Assembly (NCBI GenBank): GCA_037039685.1
Contig: JAWNGF010000001.1
Span: 2,170,001 to 2,234,000 of the forward strand
DNA: 64,000 nucleotides
Source: Ceratobasidium sp. AG-K
Lineage: Eukaryota > Basidiomycota > Agaricomycetes > Cantharellales > Ceratobasidiaceae
Reading direction: 5' to 3'
The first letter of the stretch is position 1, and every line of letters starts with the position of its first letter. This document shows, piece after piece, positions 1 through 11,552 of this stretch. Below the pieces are notes generated by a model, which was not told the DNA's origin, searched no databases, and saw only the letters and a list, made by a program, of their open reading frames with translations. The translations under genes were made by a program, and so were the position numbers.

Positions 1-1630
1 TGGGCAGGGACGGCCGAGAGCGGAAGTAGGGCACACTGGGTGGTCGTCAACTTGTCCGTCGGGCGCGGAATGGTACACACTCGGCCCTTGTCGACGACAA
101 TAAACTCGGAGAGCGCGCCAGACTACTCGGGTCAGCGCATGATCACGGACAGATTGCGTCACTCACTTTACGAATATCTGTCAAACCAATGACCCACTCG
201 CCCCGGCTAACATTTCCAACCTCGAACCCGCATTCAATGGCGCGGCCGACAAAGCTTCGCCCAGGCACGAACCCGAACCCGCCCTTGGCGAGACGTTGGC
301 TGACAATGAGAGCATCGAGCGAGTCGAGCGCCACTGCGTGTACCTGGACCAAGACCTGGCTGCTGCCGACCTTGCGGGGTGGGGGCGAGTGTGACGTTAG
401 GCCAAGCGCACCGTCAATCTCAGCGAGGCGGACCGCGAGGGGGATGGAGCCGGGGCCTATGCCGAGTCCGAGCATCGAGCGCGAGCCGAGTGAACTTAGC
501 GAGGGGTTGGGCGACGACATGGCGAGCGAGCTGCGGGAATTGTTGAGCGAGAGCGAGATGCGGCGGTAGCGCGAGGAGCCTCCTCGGATAATCGAGATGG
601 ATGACATGGCGTTCTGGGCAAGGCCGTTCTTGGCAGAGTCGAGAGTGCTTGTGGGTCGCTCCGAAGGCTTGGGAAATCCGGGCCGTGGGAGCGCAAAGCT
701 GGGTTCGGCTGCGACGGGGGCAAGCACCGTGCGACTGGAGCTTGCACTCGACGACGAGCGGACGGAATGTGTGCGGCGGGTGCGTTGTTGCGATGTGGAG
801 CGTTTGCGGGACAGGCCTTCGACCGTATCTGCCGCTTCTTCGCCCTCGCTGACTTCGACAAGCGCGCTCATACGATAGCCGGAGCGTTTGCCCTCGGTCA
901 TGGCCCGTGCTCGCCTGGCCGATCGTCGAGTGCCCGAGCGGGGATATGCAGGCTGGTCCGTGCGCCTATCATCTGGGCGAGCAGGTGCAGTCGCAGCTCG
1001 AACATGGCCGAGACGATCGGGGCGCTTTGCTGGCTGGTGACCAACAAGCCATCTGACGTCCTTGGCCCAGTCCGGCACTCCCGATAAGGGAGTCTGCCTG
1101 ACGCCGTGGGGGCGTGCTGTCGACGTCGTGGTGGGAGATGGGACTAGCGACTGGGGCGAGTCGTCGGGGGTAAATAGTGGTGGTTCAGTCGAGGCCGATG
1201 GTCGTACTGTGCTCATGAGAAGCGAATCGTCAAGGGTCTGCGGATCGGCCTTGAGCCGAGGCGAGTTGTGCTAAATGCAATAGATAAGCCCAGTGACGAC
1301 GACGATGCAATACATTCCACACACCGGTCTGGGTGAATCGGGGGGAGTGCTGAATTCGCCATCTGCAGACGAGTCGCTCGTGTCGTCGGTAAACGAGGGA
1401 GTGCTCGATGGCGTGCTCGATGGCGATAGCAGTGGCGGTGTGGGCGACGGTGATGGCGACGGGGACTGCTCGACGTCGACATCGAGCGAGACCGGCCGTC
1501 GTCCCCGTTCTTTCTTGGTGTCGGACGGAAACGAGGCTCGCCATGCTGCTGGCTGTGCATATGCCGGCTCGCGCGACACATGCTGCGACGGCTGCTGGAA
1601 TATCGACTGCAGCAAGCTCGGACGCGCCAT
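1..1630 (-). CDS. AST1/MDR-like zinc-less alcohol dehydrogenase family protein, 3' end beyond window
   Basis: Three exons can be read on the minus strand: 1630-1325, 1270-167 and 122-1 (running off the window). Both introns are GT-AG and phase 0. The first ~350 residues are low-complexity Ser/Pro/Arg-rich sequence with no domain I recognise. From about residue 395 the protein reads as the N-terminal GroES-like half of the medium-chain dehydrogenase/quinone reductase family (VLVQVHAVALDSLDALIV, then FVPGRSFVGRA, then SGALSEFIVVDKGRV after the second intron). The nucleotide-binding half lies outside the window. Fungal relatives with long N-terminal extensions include Ast1/Ast2, which help target the plasma-membrane H+-ATPase; that link is inference. 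No zinc-ligand cysteines are visible in the part seen. The start ATG at 1630 is the first in-frame Met of exon 1. Confidence 0.7.
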
Positions 1631-2590
1631 GGTGGATCGTGGATGGAAAGGGAAAGGGAAAGATGAATGCTCGAATCAGCCGTGGGCCGAATTTAGATCC
1701 CGACTTAGACGCTCAGGTCCTGAAGTCTGTGTTGCTTGGCCGTAGATATGCCTTGTCCGAGGTGTCAAATGCTGCTGTGCCAATTACCCCTTGTACGTAT
1801 CGTTGCCTAGCGTTGGTTTCGTTGTTCGAATTGCGACGCGGGAGGTGGGAACTTTTGCGCAGCACGAAATTGCCAGATCGAACCCGGCTTAATATGGCCC
1901 CAGCCATGACATCACCCCACCACCTGCCGCCATCGTCCGCATGACGCCCTCCAAGCCAGCTATTACGGCCTCCACTATCCTCCACACGTCAACATCGTTA
2001 TCTTTAGCACAAATTTTTTATTTCACACCTATCACGGCTTTGTCTCCCCCACTTCGGCAATTCCTTTTCCGGTCCCTGTCTCATCACTCCTCGCCTGTCG
2101 AAATGATCGTCGCACGGAACCGAACTGCCACTGGCCATGTTGCCCCAAGCGCTCGGACTAGTCAGTATTTGGACAATCCGAACACGAGTATCATTATCGC
2201 ATTCAGCCATCGCGGGCTTGCCTTGCTCAGTCTGGCCAACTGTATAGTTGGCTTGGTACTTTCTCACCCAGTCTTGGCTTCCAATAATACATTCATGCAC
2301 CCCGAGCACCTGTTTCCCCCCGATCACAGCCATGGTGTTCTCTGGACGCGTGTAATATTGTGTCAAAGATAGCGCTCTGGGCAGGGACGAAGATTTAGGG
2401 GTGAGAGTGCGTCCTGAATCCATCCTGCCAAGCAACCGACGTCGAGCAAAGGGTAAAAATCACCCCCAAAATTCCGTATAAATATCCTGCCGCATGTGAG
2501 GAACTTTTTCGCGAAGATCGTTGGTCCAAATGAGCTAACTTTTATTCAACTACAGTTTTCAATCCCAACGGGCAAAGTCAGCGCATATAT
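1631..2590. other. Intergenic region, 5' of the MDR-like gene and 3' of cytochrome b2
   Basis: About 960 bp without a supportable gene. Overlapping open frames of 143 codons occur on both strands (1941-2372 plus, 2004-2435 minus). Neither resembles a known protein, has a clear start context or continues through splice sites. The stretch should hold the promoter of the MDR-like gene and the 3' UTR of the cytochrome b2 gene. No repeat or mobile element is seen. Confidence 0.6.
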
Positions 2591-4755
2591 TCAGAGCCTC
2601 GCTTTCGACAATATCCGTCCATCAATCAGCGGATCGAGCGCTTTGGTATTCAACAAGTGTGGCCCGAGCTGGTCCAAGGACGTCACGCCCAGCAATTTGA
2701 GCGTCGTCTCGACCTCGTCCCGAATAACTGCTGAAAATCAGTCCCTGGCCATGCATACGACTTCGGACTCACTCTCGATCGCTTTCTCGACGCCTGCAGC
2801 CTCCCATCCGAGCGCATACACAAACGGCCGACCCATCCGACCGCCTTGGCTCCCAAACACAGCGCCTTGACGATATCAGTCCCGCGCCGAACCCCACCGT
2901 CGATATAAATCTCGGGTGCCCCTCGAGCCGGATACGCACGCAAACTCTGGATCGCAGCCTCTCGTGCTGCCGTCGACATGGGCGGCGGAATCCGCTTCAT
3001 CGCAGGTTTATTCAGATCCACACTCGCAGGACCCGAAAGCGCCTCGACAAGCCTCGACGCAATCGGCTGCGCACGCGGCCTAAATATACGCGGATGATGC
3101 CTATGCAACTCGAGCAGCGTATACAACGACGGCGGCGCGGTATCAAGCGCCCGTCCACCATGGTTCGAGAGCCAAATCACGTCGCACCCGAGATCATACG
3201 CCACCAACGCGTCCTGCGACACATGAGCGACTGTAGCGCCCGCCAAGACGCACGTACCTCGACTGTTTGAACGCCCTTGACACCGAGCTTCATCCACCCG
3301 GGCACGAGGCCGCGTAACCACGCCAGGTCCGCCCAAGTGAGCGCCGGGTCAAGGTACGTGCCCATCGTGCGACCGATTCCCCCACCCTTGGCGTCGGGTT
3401 TGTATGTTGCCGAAGAAATGCCCGAGTCCTATGGTGATTAGCGCACAAAGGCCGGGGCGGTAAGGGGAACCCCGACAAAAGTGATGGCCGACAAATAGTG
3501 ATGGCCGACAAATTGCACATGAATCCAAGGAATACCCCAGATAGACATAGGATACCCGACAACGGTTATGGCCAAGAGTAAGTGCACAGCCCACACGAGG
3601 CCTTGTCACTTACAATTGGGACGTCGAGCTCACCACGTTCATCGGCTTCCCTTTTCCCCGGCGCGGCAGCATCGATCGTTACGATAATCCCCACGCAGCA
3701 TCCCGTCTCGACAACCTTTTGCACGAGCGCTTCGGCTAAGGGACCATGAATAAAAAGTGCGGGGGAGATAGATGAGCGCTATCGACTTACTCTTGGTCCT
3801 GTCCTTGTTCACGTACAATTGGAAAAAGAATTTCTGGTCTGGGCGGGACTTGGAGGCTAGAATGTGTGATAACCCTACGGACGCGTTGGTGGAGATCTGT
3901 CCCCGGGTTTAATAAATGCCCCGCTAAGTTCATCGAGTGGCTGAAACTAACCACTTGGACGATCCCCGTTCGCCCCGCAGCGTCTGCAAATGACCGTTCT
4001 CCGCTTGGGTGGCTGAGTCGTGCCATGCCTGTTGGGCAAATTAACAATGGGAGCGAGACGGGTGTGCCGAGCAAGCGAGTCGAGGTCATGGTATTGTACG
4101 AGCCAGTCTTGGGGTCCGGTTGAATGACTTGGGGCGTGGTAAGCGAGACGTCGACCATGCCTCGAGGGCGGAAAAGGACCTGGCGGTACGCCTTTTGGTT
4201 CAAGTCCACGGCTGGTGCAAGTGTCAGTTGAGATACGAAAAGAGTAAAGAGGCGTACATATCATATCCGTCGCTCCAGATGAAAAGTATGCCCATGCTTT
4301 TTGGCTCAAATTATCTTTGGCATTTTCCTGTTGTTCCCGTCAGATAAGGACGCAAACATGGCCGTGTACTTGCCTCAAAGTCATAGAGATTAATGACCTG
4401 TGCCAATGGCAGCCTCTTCGGTTTCGCCACTGTCTTCTTTTCAATAGTCTCTCCTTTGGGGTGAGCTTCAATTGTACTGGGATCGACAGGTCCCTTCTTT
4501 TTCGACGCAGGTAATCCTTCTTCAATAATTTCTGGCCCGTGGGCGACCTCGTACGCAACAGTTGCGTCACGGCCAGCGTGTTTCAGCAGAATGGCGCTCC
4601 CGCCTGGGTGTTCGCTCAGAAACTCGGTGACATCATATACCTTGCCGGAGACTACAACTGGGTTAGTAAGGCGAGTGTATCAGTGTGGAGCACATACCAA
4701 CGATCCAGCAGGACTCTGGGGTATTGTGTGATGCGACTTCTTGAGCAGAGAGCAT
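2591..4755 (-). CDS. Flavocytochrome b2-like L-lactate/2-hydroxyacid dehydrogenase, no mitochondrial leader, frame break near 2837
   Basis: The product has an N-terminal cytochrome b5 heme domain (first heme ligand in [10 protein letters not shown], second in EVAHGPEI) and an FMN-dependent alpha-hydroxyacid dehydrogenase barrel. Barrel landmarks in order are [22 protein letters not shown], the [12 protein letters not shown] segment, [32 protein letters not shown], the catalytic [10 protein letters not shown] (His and Arg present) and [18 protein letters not shown]. The family oxidises L-lactate to pyruvate and passes electrons to cytochrome c. At least seven introns are visible; the one after INLYDFE has a GC donor (4373-4368). 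The protein begins [15 protein letters not shown], directly at the heme domain, so unlike the paralog at 23143-25385 it has no mitochondrial presequence. Near 2837 the frame jumps: GAKAVG and GRPFVYAL are out of register by one missing base. The end at 2591 (LSKARL stop) follows a 46-bp GTGAGT...TTTTCAG intron. Confidence 0.85.
3477..3515. repeat. Short tandem repeat inside a cytochrome b2 intron
   Basis: The unit AGTGATGGCCGACAAAT appears twice back to back, flanked by degenerate copies of CCCGACAA/ATGGCC on both sides. It lies in the one unusually long intron (about 180 bp against the usual ~50 bp) of the cytochrome b2-like gene, so a local duplication may have lengthened that intron. Confidence 0.7.
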
Positions 4756-4791
4756 GATGGTGATGGTCGGCCGAGTAACTTGATCCAAGAC

Positions 4792-4799
4792 TATTTATA
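4792..4799 (-). promoter_or_regulatory. TATA box of the cytochrome b2-like gene
   Basis: On the minus strand this reads TATAAATA, 37-44 bp upstream of the start codon at 4755. The short distance implies a very short 5' UTR. Confidence 0.5.
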
Positions 4800-5046
4800 C
4801 AAAACTTGAGGAGATTCGGCCAACCTATCTTTCAGCGAATTCACCGGTAGGCAGCTATATACTTTTGCCAGCTGGCCAATCGTGTTGTCACAGTTGAGAG
4901 AAGCCTCGATCCCGGGCCGGCGCCCGCGCTAACCAGCCAATGATGATTATTCGGCATGTTCTGCGACTGTAGAGATGGTATGCAGTAAAATACAAATACA
5001 CAAACACGACTTGAACCGTCCAAACTCCATAATAACAGTCGAGAGT

Positions 5047-8000
5047 CTATGCATGAATCGCGAATCCTGCGCCCGAGTCGCTCCGTTCACAGATAGGACA
5101 TCCGCTCGCAAGTTGAGCTTTAACTTCTCTTGTACTACGAAAGGGGTGGGTTGGTTGGTCGAAAAAGCAATGCGGTACGTACTATGCAATCTTCTCTCCA
5201 ATAGCGTTTACAACGTCTCCACCTAGTCCTCCGTAGTATCCAATCGTACCGAGGCTCAAGGATGTTCCCTGACGGGGTGGAAGCGCATCACCCCCGGGTA
5301 CACATCCCGCATGAACCGCATGACGGCATAGGAATAAAAGTACGAGGGACTGTTGGTTCATCATGGCTCCATTATCAGGTGGCGGGACGAACAAGGGGTC
5401 GTCGCAAACAGGACACATGGAAGCAGCTGTGGAGCAGTTAGTCGTATACGCGACTCGCGCCGGTAAGCACTTGCCTCCACCAAGATAACCTCCTGTTTGA
5501 GCAAGGTGAAGCCTTTCTTGCAACGTTGCTCCGTCGCCTAGTAGAATAGTCTGACACCCCTCGAGCAAAGATATCTGGAGGTTGAAATCTTGTAGAATAG
5601 TGATGAGTGCGTCCTTGAGTCCCGGAATCTCTAATCCGTTCTTGATTCGGCGAATAAGGCGAATTGGGTCGATTTCGGTGCTGACATTCTTGAGGAGTCC
5701 GCGAATAAATGCTGGGGACGATTGAACTAATCGGGCCGTGAAAAAAGGTGGCAGTACTTACCCGGACGAGTTTCAGAATACTTGAACAAGTCCTCCCAGA
5801 GATCATTATCATTTTGCTCCTTGGCAAAATCAATGGCTCGATTGACGTCGGCGAGTCTTTCAATGATCAGATTCAGCGCACGCTTGTTGTCTCCCATGCG
5901 TCCAAGCAAAAACACTTGTTCCGGGACCAGATCCCGCTTATCGCAGATTCTGAATGCCTACCAGGACTTTAGTTGGGAGCCATGGAAAGAGTGGCGTATC
6001 ACTTACCTCCTCCAAATTATAGTAGCTACTGGCTCGGAGAAAGTCGATGAGCTTCTCGGGCGAAAACTGGGCGAATAATTCGACTTGGATATCGGCATAG
6101 TCGGAGGCATGCTGAGGGTCTTCTTCAAAGAGCGCTGCAAGGTAAAGATATAGGAAATAGGGATTGGACTGAAGTTGCTGCACAACTCGATTGATCTATT
6201 GGCTCGATGTTAGTTTTCTAGCCTAGTGAGTATTGAACGAATATTACCGGGATAGCATGGGTATTCTCCACGAGGAGCTGAATTGCTGTGTGTGGTACAG
6301 CTGGCTTACTGAAATCCACACCTTCGCCCCCACTTTCGGCTCGTCGTTTCTCCTCCAGTTCTTGGTCGAATTCAACCAAAAGGAGTGCATCATCCCGGAG
6401 CGCGGTGAAAATGTTGTGTTCCCGGATGAGGTCAAAAACACTGGGACGCCTCAGTCGTAACAAGTAGGGCAACGCTTGACCTGGTTGGCGGTTCGCAATA
6501 TAGCTGCCCAAGGTAGTAAGTATCATCAGTTCGCGGGACGTACAACTATCTTACAGCTCGGCAAGGCAATCCATTAGAATGTGGGTCTTGGAAGCGTTGT
6601 CTAGTGCTGACTTTACCGCAACAATTACGGCCGGTATATCGTATATCGTTGTTGGCCAAGACTTAATGGTACGCAGTAGGCTCTGAAGGTTCGCCAGTTA
6701 GAGAAACTGTAGTCTGAAATGCATGCGGCTCACTTCATGGCTGCTCATAAGCATATTACCCAAGATCATTTCGTAGACTACGTGACCCAGCTGTGGGTCA
6801 TGGGTTGGCACAAATGGCGCAATTGACTAGGGGAAGCCTCTTAGTGGACAAAAAAGTGCGTGAGAAGAATCATACACCCAGCTGGTTCTTCCCTGCAAAT
6901 GTGAATACCCAGTGCTCCCATGCAGTTGCGTTGGTTGCTAGTACTTTGGGTGTCAAATGAGCAGCCTTGTCGAATTCCCCTATGCGCCCAGATTAGCTAA
7001 CTGACCAAGTCGCCAATAAATTGAACGCACCATCGTCGATCAAGTGTTGTAAATATTTTTGACCAATGGCCGACGCATCAATTTCGCCTTGCGTCCCCAA
7101 CCCCTCCAAGACCTCGAGGGCTTCTTCGTACCGTTTCCGTTCGACGAGCCATTCAATATGATCCCTAACATCTCGGGGGCGGGCAATGATGAGGGCCTGA
7201 GGACTCAACACTACCCAGAATGTCCCTTGTGGGCCATGTCCTTCTACTAAAGAGTAATCGTTGGAGCCATAGAGGTGATATCCTGTGATACTCAGGGCAT
7301 CCGATGCATGTTCTTCCCCAGCACGCGATATCAATCTCAATTCCGGTCGATTGGCTGCTTTGCGCTTTTGAGCTTCACGAGTGGAAGGCGGTGCGTCGTC
7401 GATATCGGCAAATGTGTCGGGAGTAATATACGCCAGAACAAGGAAAGAGCCGGCGTCCGAGTGCGGGGTGAGTCCGGCAATCATACAGTCTACTTGTAAC
7501 ACTGCGAGCACTTCAATTGTGACACCGCTGGAATTCGTAGTAGCGCCTTCCCCTCGGCGACGGACACGAGCCACTTTAATGTAGTCGGCCCAACCTATTA
7601 AAAGAGTGACGTCGTCTTGCCACCGTAGAGTGCAACGGAACAGATCCGCGCGAGGGCTGTTTGCCGGGCGATCCAGATAAGCCACCCTTGTGCCGGAAGA
7701 CGTGTCATAGATTCGCACACCAGTGTCACCGGCCCAAGCAATCAAAGTGGTTCTCCATGCAGATGCCCAGACAGGGCCTTCTCCGCCAGAGTGCAAAGTT
7801 GTTTCCTTGTGTCCAAGCCAGCCTTTTTCGTGCAAAACAAGTGTACCAGCCAGTCCACCACAAACAAAAGCTCGGGTGCCACGAGCTCCGAAGGATGGCT
7901 CAAGTGAAATGGTGCGCATCGGCCGTTTGAGATTGAAAACGTACGACTCGGGAGTAGTAAGCGAGTGAATCACAACCTGGCCTTGATGTGGGTGAATAGG

Positions 8001-8834
8001 GTTGACTAGGTTGAGGATACAGGCTGACATACCATCTATTGAGGCTGTAGCAACAAAATCTCCGGTGGTGTCGACGCTCATGTCTGTGATGGTGGCCGTA
8101 TGTGGCCTGTAGGATCGTTGACGAATTCCCAGGAAATCTAGTACGTGCACTATTCCATTGTGTGTGCCCAGTAGCTGAGGATCAAATCGTGATTAATGGA
8201 AAGAGATAATGCCACGATAGCTGTACTTACAATTGCTGACTCTGAGATAGCCAAAGCGCATGCCGAATCCTTCTCCAAGAGCTGAGGAGTATCACCCAAT
8301 AGGCGTTCATACTTGAGGCTTGGTTCTATGTCCTCTTCTTCGTCATCCTCTTCTCCATCTTCGTCGTCGTCATACTGGTCACTCGACTCTGTCTCATCAG
8401 TAGCGTCGCTCTCGTCCAATTGACTCTGTACTTCGTGATCAGCGTCTCCTACAGGAGAGGCTACTTCTTCCCCGTGGTGCAGGTCGGGTACCACTGGGGC
8501 TAAACGAAGCTTAGAGGATTCAGTGACTTCGGTTGAGCCATTTCCCGCATTGTCCGCGTCGGAACCAGAAGCCACGGAATACCCGTCATGCATCTAGAGT
8601 TTTGATAGTATACTTAGTCGTGTTGACACGTAGTGTGGTCGATAGTCGATAGGCTTACCGCATGCCCCTCACTTACAACTTCCCCATTTGGCTTGTTGGT
8701 GGCAGGAGAGGCCCCAGCTGACGACAGGGCAGTCTCGTCATGTTTGTTACCTCCGTCTACACATTACAAGGCAGCCTAAGTAAAATATCCAACAAATAAT
8801 CCCTAGTTTGCTTGTTACCTTGGCTTTCAGACAT
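5047..8834 (-). CDS. VPS41: Vacuolar sorting protein Vps41 (HOPS subunit)
   Basis: The order of parts matches Vps41: a very acidic N-terminus (Asp/Glu runs, 8300-8400), a WD/beta-propeller (ERLLGDTPQLLEKDSACALAIS..., VATASIDGMSACILNL), a clathrin heavy-chain repeat region, and a C-terminal RING-H2 finger. The finger is split by an intron: CPVCDDPLF and FLCRHAVHAGC lie in one exon, and the closing cysteines, ASGCPICERSD, are in the last exon, joined over a GTACGT...TTCGTAG intron. The first exon is only MSESQ plus an intron. HOPS tethers late endosomes and AP-3 vesicles to the vacuole. The end at 5047 (GFAIHA stop) depends on that last splice; without it the protein would stop at 5182 and lose half of the RING. 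I saw no broken frame, but not every junction was checked. Confidence 0.88.
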
Positions 8835-8872
8835 CCCTCCGCACGGGATGGAACAGAAGTAACAGTAGCGAA

Positions 8873-8882
8873 ATCACGTGAT
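8873..8882. promoter_or_regulatory. ATCACGTGAT palindrome in the VPS41 promoter
   Basis: A perfect 10-bp palindrome with a CACGTG E-box core, 39 bp upstream of the VPS41 start. CACGTG is the site of bHLH factors such as Cbf1/Tye7-type proteins. Similar sites sit before CHS5, YIH1 and RFC1 in this window. Confidence 0.5.
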
Positions 8883-8991
8883 ATCTAAGTCCTCAGCGCG
8901 CTAACGCAGACGGCTAGTAGCGACTAAATAATGTACTAGTACTTTGTCTACAACGCCCATGAATTACAGAATTACAGGAATTAATTCGCAT

Positions 8992-10245
8992 TTAAGCTCC
9001 AGGCGTACTCCACCATTCAACGACTTTGTCGTGCCCTCCGGTGACGAAGCTATTGCCACCCCCAGCCAGAAGGGGTCTCCAAGACACTCCCCAAACTTCA
9101 CCGGTATGTTGCTGCACTGCCAGAGACTTTCTAGTACCGATGTCCCATACACGGACATTCTTATCCGCGGACCTGTCGATATCGTCAACGGCTGCCTTTG
9201 GTTGCCCCGTCGCGTCATACTTACCCGCTTGCTGCGAGTTTACCATCAGAGCCCAGGCTGGCAGATAGCACCCAGCTAGCGTGTCCACTGAAAGCTGCAA
9301 CAGCGCCTGCACCGAGGCGTGGATGACCGCCTTGAGTCGTTGGAGGCGCAACACGTAAATCGTGAAGTAGCAAACGTTTGTCGTCTGACGCGGACAAGAG
9401 CAACTACCGAGACGAATCAACTCAGTCACCATTTTGCGCAACCAAACTCACTGCTTACCTGGCTGTCTGAACTCCATGCAAGACTACGCACGCACATTGC
9501 ATGACTGGCATAAGTTACAACGAGTTGTTGTGTCGTTGGATCAAATACAGATATCTGTCCGTTGTCCGAACTCATAGCCAATTGTCTCCCGTCGGGTGAC
9601 TTTACAGAATAAATAAAACCTTCCGCTGGCGGCCTAGTGTTACTCACGTGTTTGACGCACATTCCAAACTTTGCCCGGGAAGCACTAAGCTTGCTTTGAA
9701 CCTCTCCAAAGGTCTCAACCGCTATTTCGACCGTCAGTGACCACCAAATTGGATGCCGAGTTTGGCGCACCGGCTGAGCAAATGTATACAGTGCCTCCGT
9801 TTCCCGTCGATGCGTAGGATTCCCCAGATGGATGCATTGAAACCGAAAATGCTATATGCATACCGAAGGTCAGAGAGACTATTCAGCTTGCGGTAAAATA
9901 CTTACTTGATTCCTCTGACTTTTCTCGGTTGAACGTCTCCTTCTTTGCAGCCACCGTCTGGGCTTCAAGGTCCCAGAGGAACACAGTCCCTTCTACCGAG
10001 TTCAAAACAGCTTTCTCACTACTATTAGGTGAAGAAGTAGCTGACACGGAAATTAAACCAAGTGGGTGCGTCGGCGTCGTATGCAATTTCTTTCCCGAAT
10101 CGACCTCCCTGTTTGTGAATACCAATGAGTGCTCGAGATTATTGGCCTGGACACACCCACCAGCAGGCACCTGTTCCATCCGCCGATACAGATATCACTT
10201 TATTTGAAGAAGTCCATTCAACGCTCCATATTTGGTCCGAATGGG
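8992..10245 (-). CDS. Ski8/WDR61-like WD40 protein, first exon unresolved
   Basis: A seven-bladed WD40 protein similar in order and spacing to WDR61/Ski8. Readable blades include HSDQIWSVEW (blade 1), HPLGLISVS...VFLWDLE, SPDGRQLAMSSDNGQISVFD, SHAMCVRSLAWSSDSQ, LSASDDKRLLLHD, GHASWVLSASLGSDGKLAAS and SADKNVRVWD, ending in EVWGVSW...DKVVEWWSTPGA at 8992. Ski8 is part of the Ski complex (exosome-linked cytoplasmic mRNA decay) and, in animals and some fungi, of Paf1C. Introns are about 50 bp. The most upstream exon I can place begins at 10245 after an AG acceptor; the start codon must lie in a tiny upstream exon I could not identify, so the 5' end is open. Confidence 0.78.
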
Positions 10246-11552
10246 CTAGATCATAGTTACATTCAGTTTGGACTGGAGGTGTATGGGCGAAATCGACAAA
10301 CGTTGTTCAGATACATGTGTTTGAAGGAACTGGTTCGACTAGATATGTATATAAGCGTCTGGGTGGATAAATCAAAGACAGAACTCGTGTTAAAACAATA
10401 CCATTGATACACTCTAATATCAACAAACTGTCTTGGCAAGGTTGTAACGATCAAAAGTAAATAAGCCTCGTTGTTGAGTCGTTTGGTGGTGTATGGTCAT
10501 GTTGACCTGGCGATTCAGGGACATCTTCTCTATTCTCTCGAATCAAGACGAGACATTCATTTTAGTGCAAACCGTCCGAGAGCAATTAAAAAATCTTCGG
10601 CACGGAACAATCTTAAAAATACCAACCGTTCCACTTTACGAATCTCAGAAAATCGCAATGCCGGCTATTATCCTTGCCCGCGAACTTAAACTCGGCATAG
10701 GTACGGACAAGGGAAATAATGCTGTTCTCCAGCATTCCTCGATTCGAAGGCCGTGCTCCACACACGTAAGTCTACAATCACAACTAGCCTTGTACCCTGC
10801 AAGGCATTATCCCACGCCCCCGAGAACCGCCGCGTTGGGTGTGGTCAGGAACCTTCAAGAAAGGCGGGTGGCAAGAGTTGAAGGGATCCCCATGCCTATA
10901 TATGCATTTTCCCCATCGCAAGCTCGTCCGGGCTAGTTGATAAGCAGGATTGACAGCTTCCTTTATGAACTCTATCATGATGCAGTTTGACTTTCGAGAG
11001 TCCCGGACTTTTGACTCTGACCGGGCCAGATACCCGACGACTGACATGTGCTTCGCTGGCACCTTTGTTGTGTGGCCCGTACGATACATGTATGCACCTT
11101 TGCGATGCCATAATGCTGTATATATGGAATAAAAAAGTTTGTGGTGATCGCAACTAAGCGGTACTGTGACATTGCCAGCGCAACCTCTCTTGATTTGAGC
11201 CTCTCAAATAGAGCAACTTCTAACTGTGAATTTTGTGAAGGCTGGTACGAAGAAATTTCCGTGCTATGCTAGTTCTGATGAGGGATTACGGCAATTCGTT
11301 TAGCATTGGGGATACCTATATTAGTGCTGTAACGAGCATCCCGAACCTCCCGCTGGGTAGGAAATTCTTAATATGGCGTAAACCTAATGTGGAATGCACG
11401 AGTCCATGGTTTGTGCATCTATTCCTCGGTTCTACGATACGCGACAGATCACTTTTGAGACTTCATACACCGGATCCAGTCCATCCCTTAGAAAAGGCGC
11501 TATCTATCGACCGTCTCATTCTACCGCCCTGGAGGTACAAATAGGCGAAAGA
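10246..11552. other. Divergent intergenic region between SKI8-like and FAD monooxygenase-like genes
   Basis: 1.3 kb that should contain the missing first exon of the SKI8-like gene and both promoters. A 147-codon frame at 10493-10936 (plus) has no recognisable motif and no sign of splicing into a larger gene. No repeats or RNA genes seen. Confidence 0.5.

Noticed and set aside
1941..2435. Overlapping 143-codon frames on both strands
   Set aside because: No homology, no splice signals, no start context. Two equal frames on opposite strands point to chance.
2715..2760. A 28-nt intron starting GTATGC in the cytochrome b2-like gene
   Set aside because: Too short for these genes. A 46-nt intron with GTGAGT...TTTTCAG gives the better in-frame product ([21 protein letters not shown], read in two parts across the junction).
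5182..5568. VPS41 stop at 5182 as the real end
   Set aside because: It would leave half a RING finger. Splicing at GTACGT adds the missing CPIC pair.
10493..10936. 147-codon frame between SKI8-like and the FAD gene
   Set aside because: No recognisable motif or signal peptide and no continuation over splice sites.
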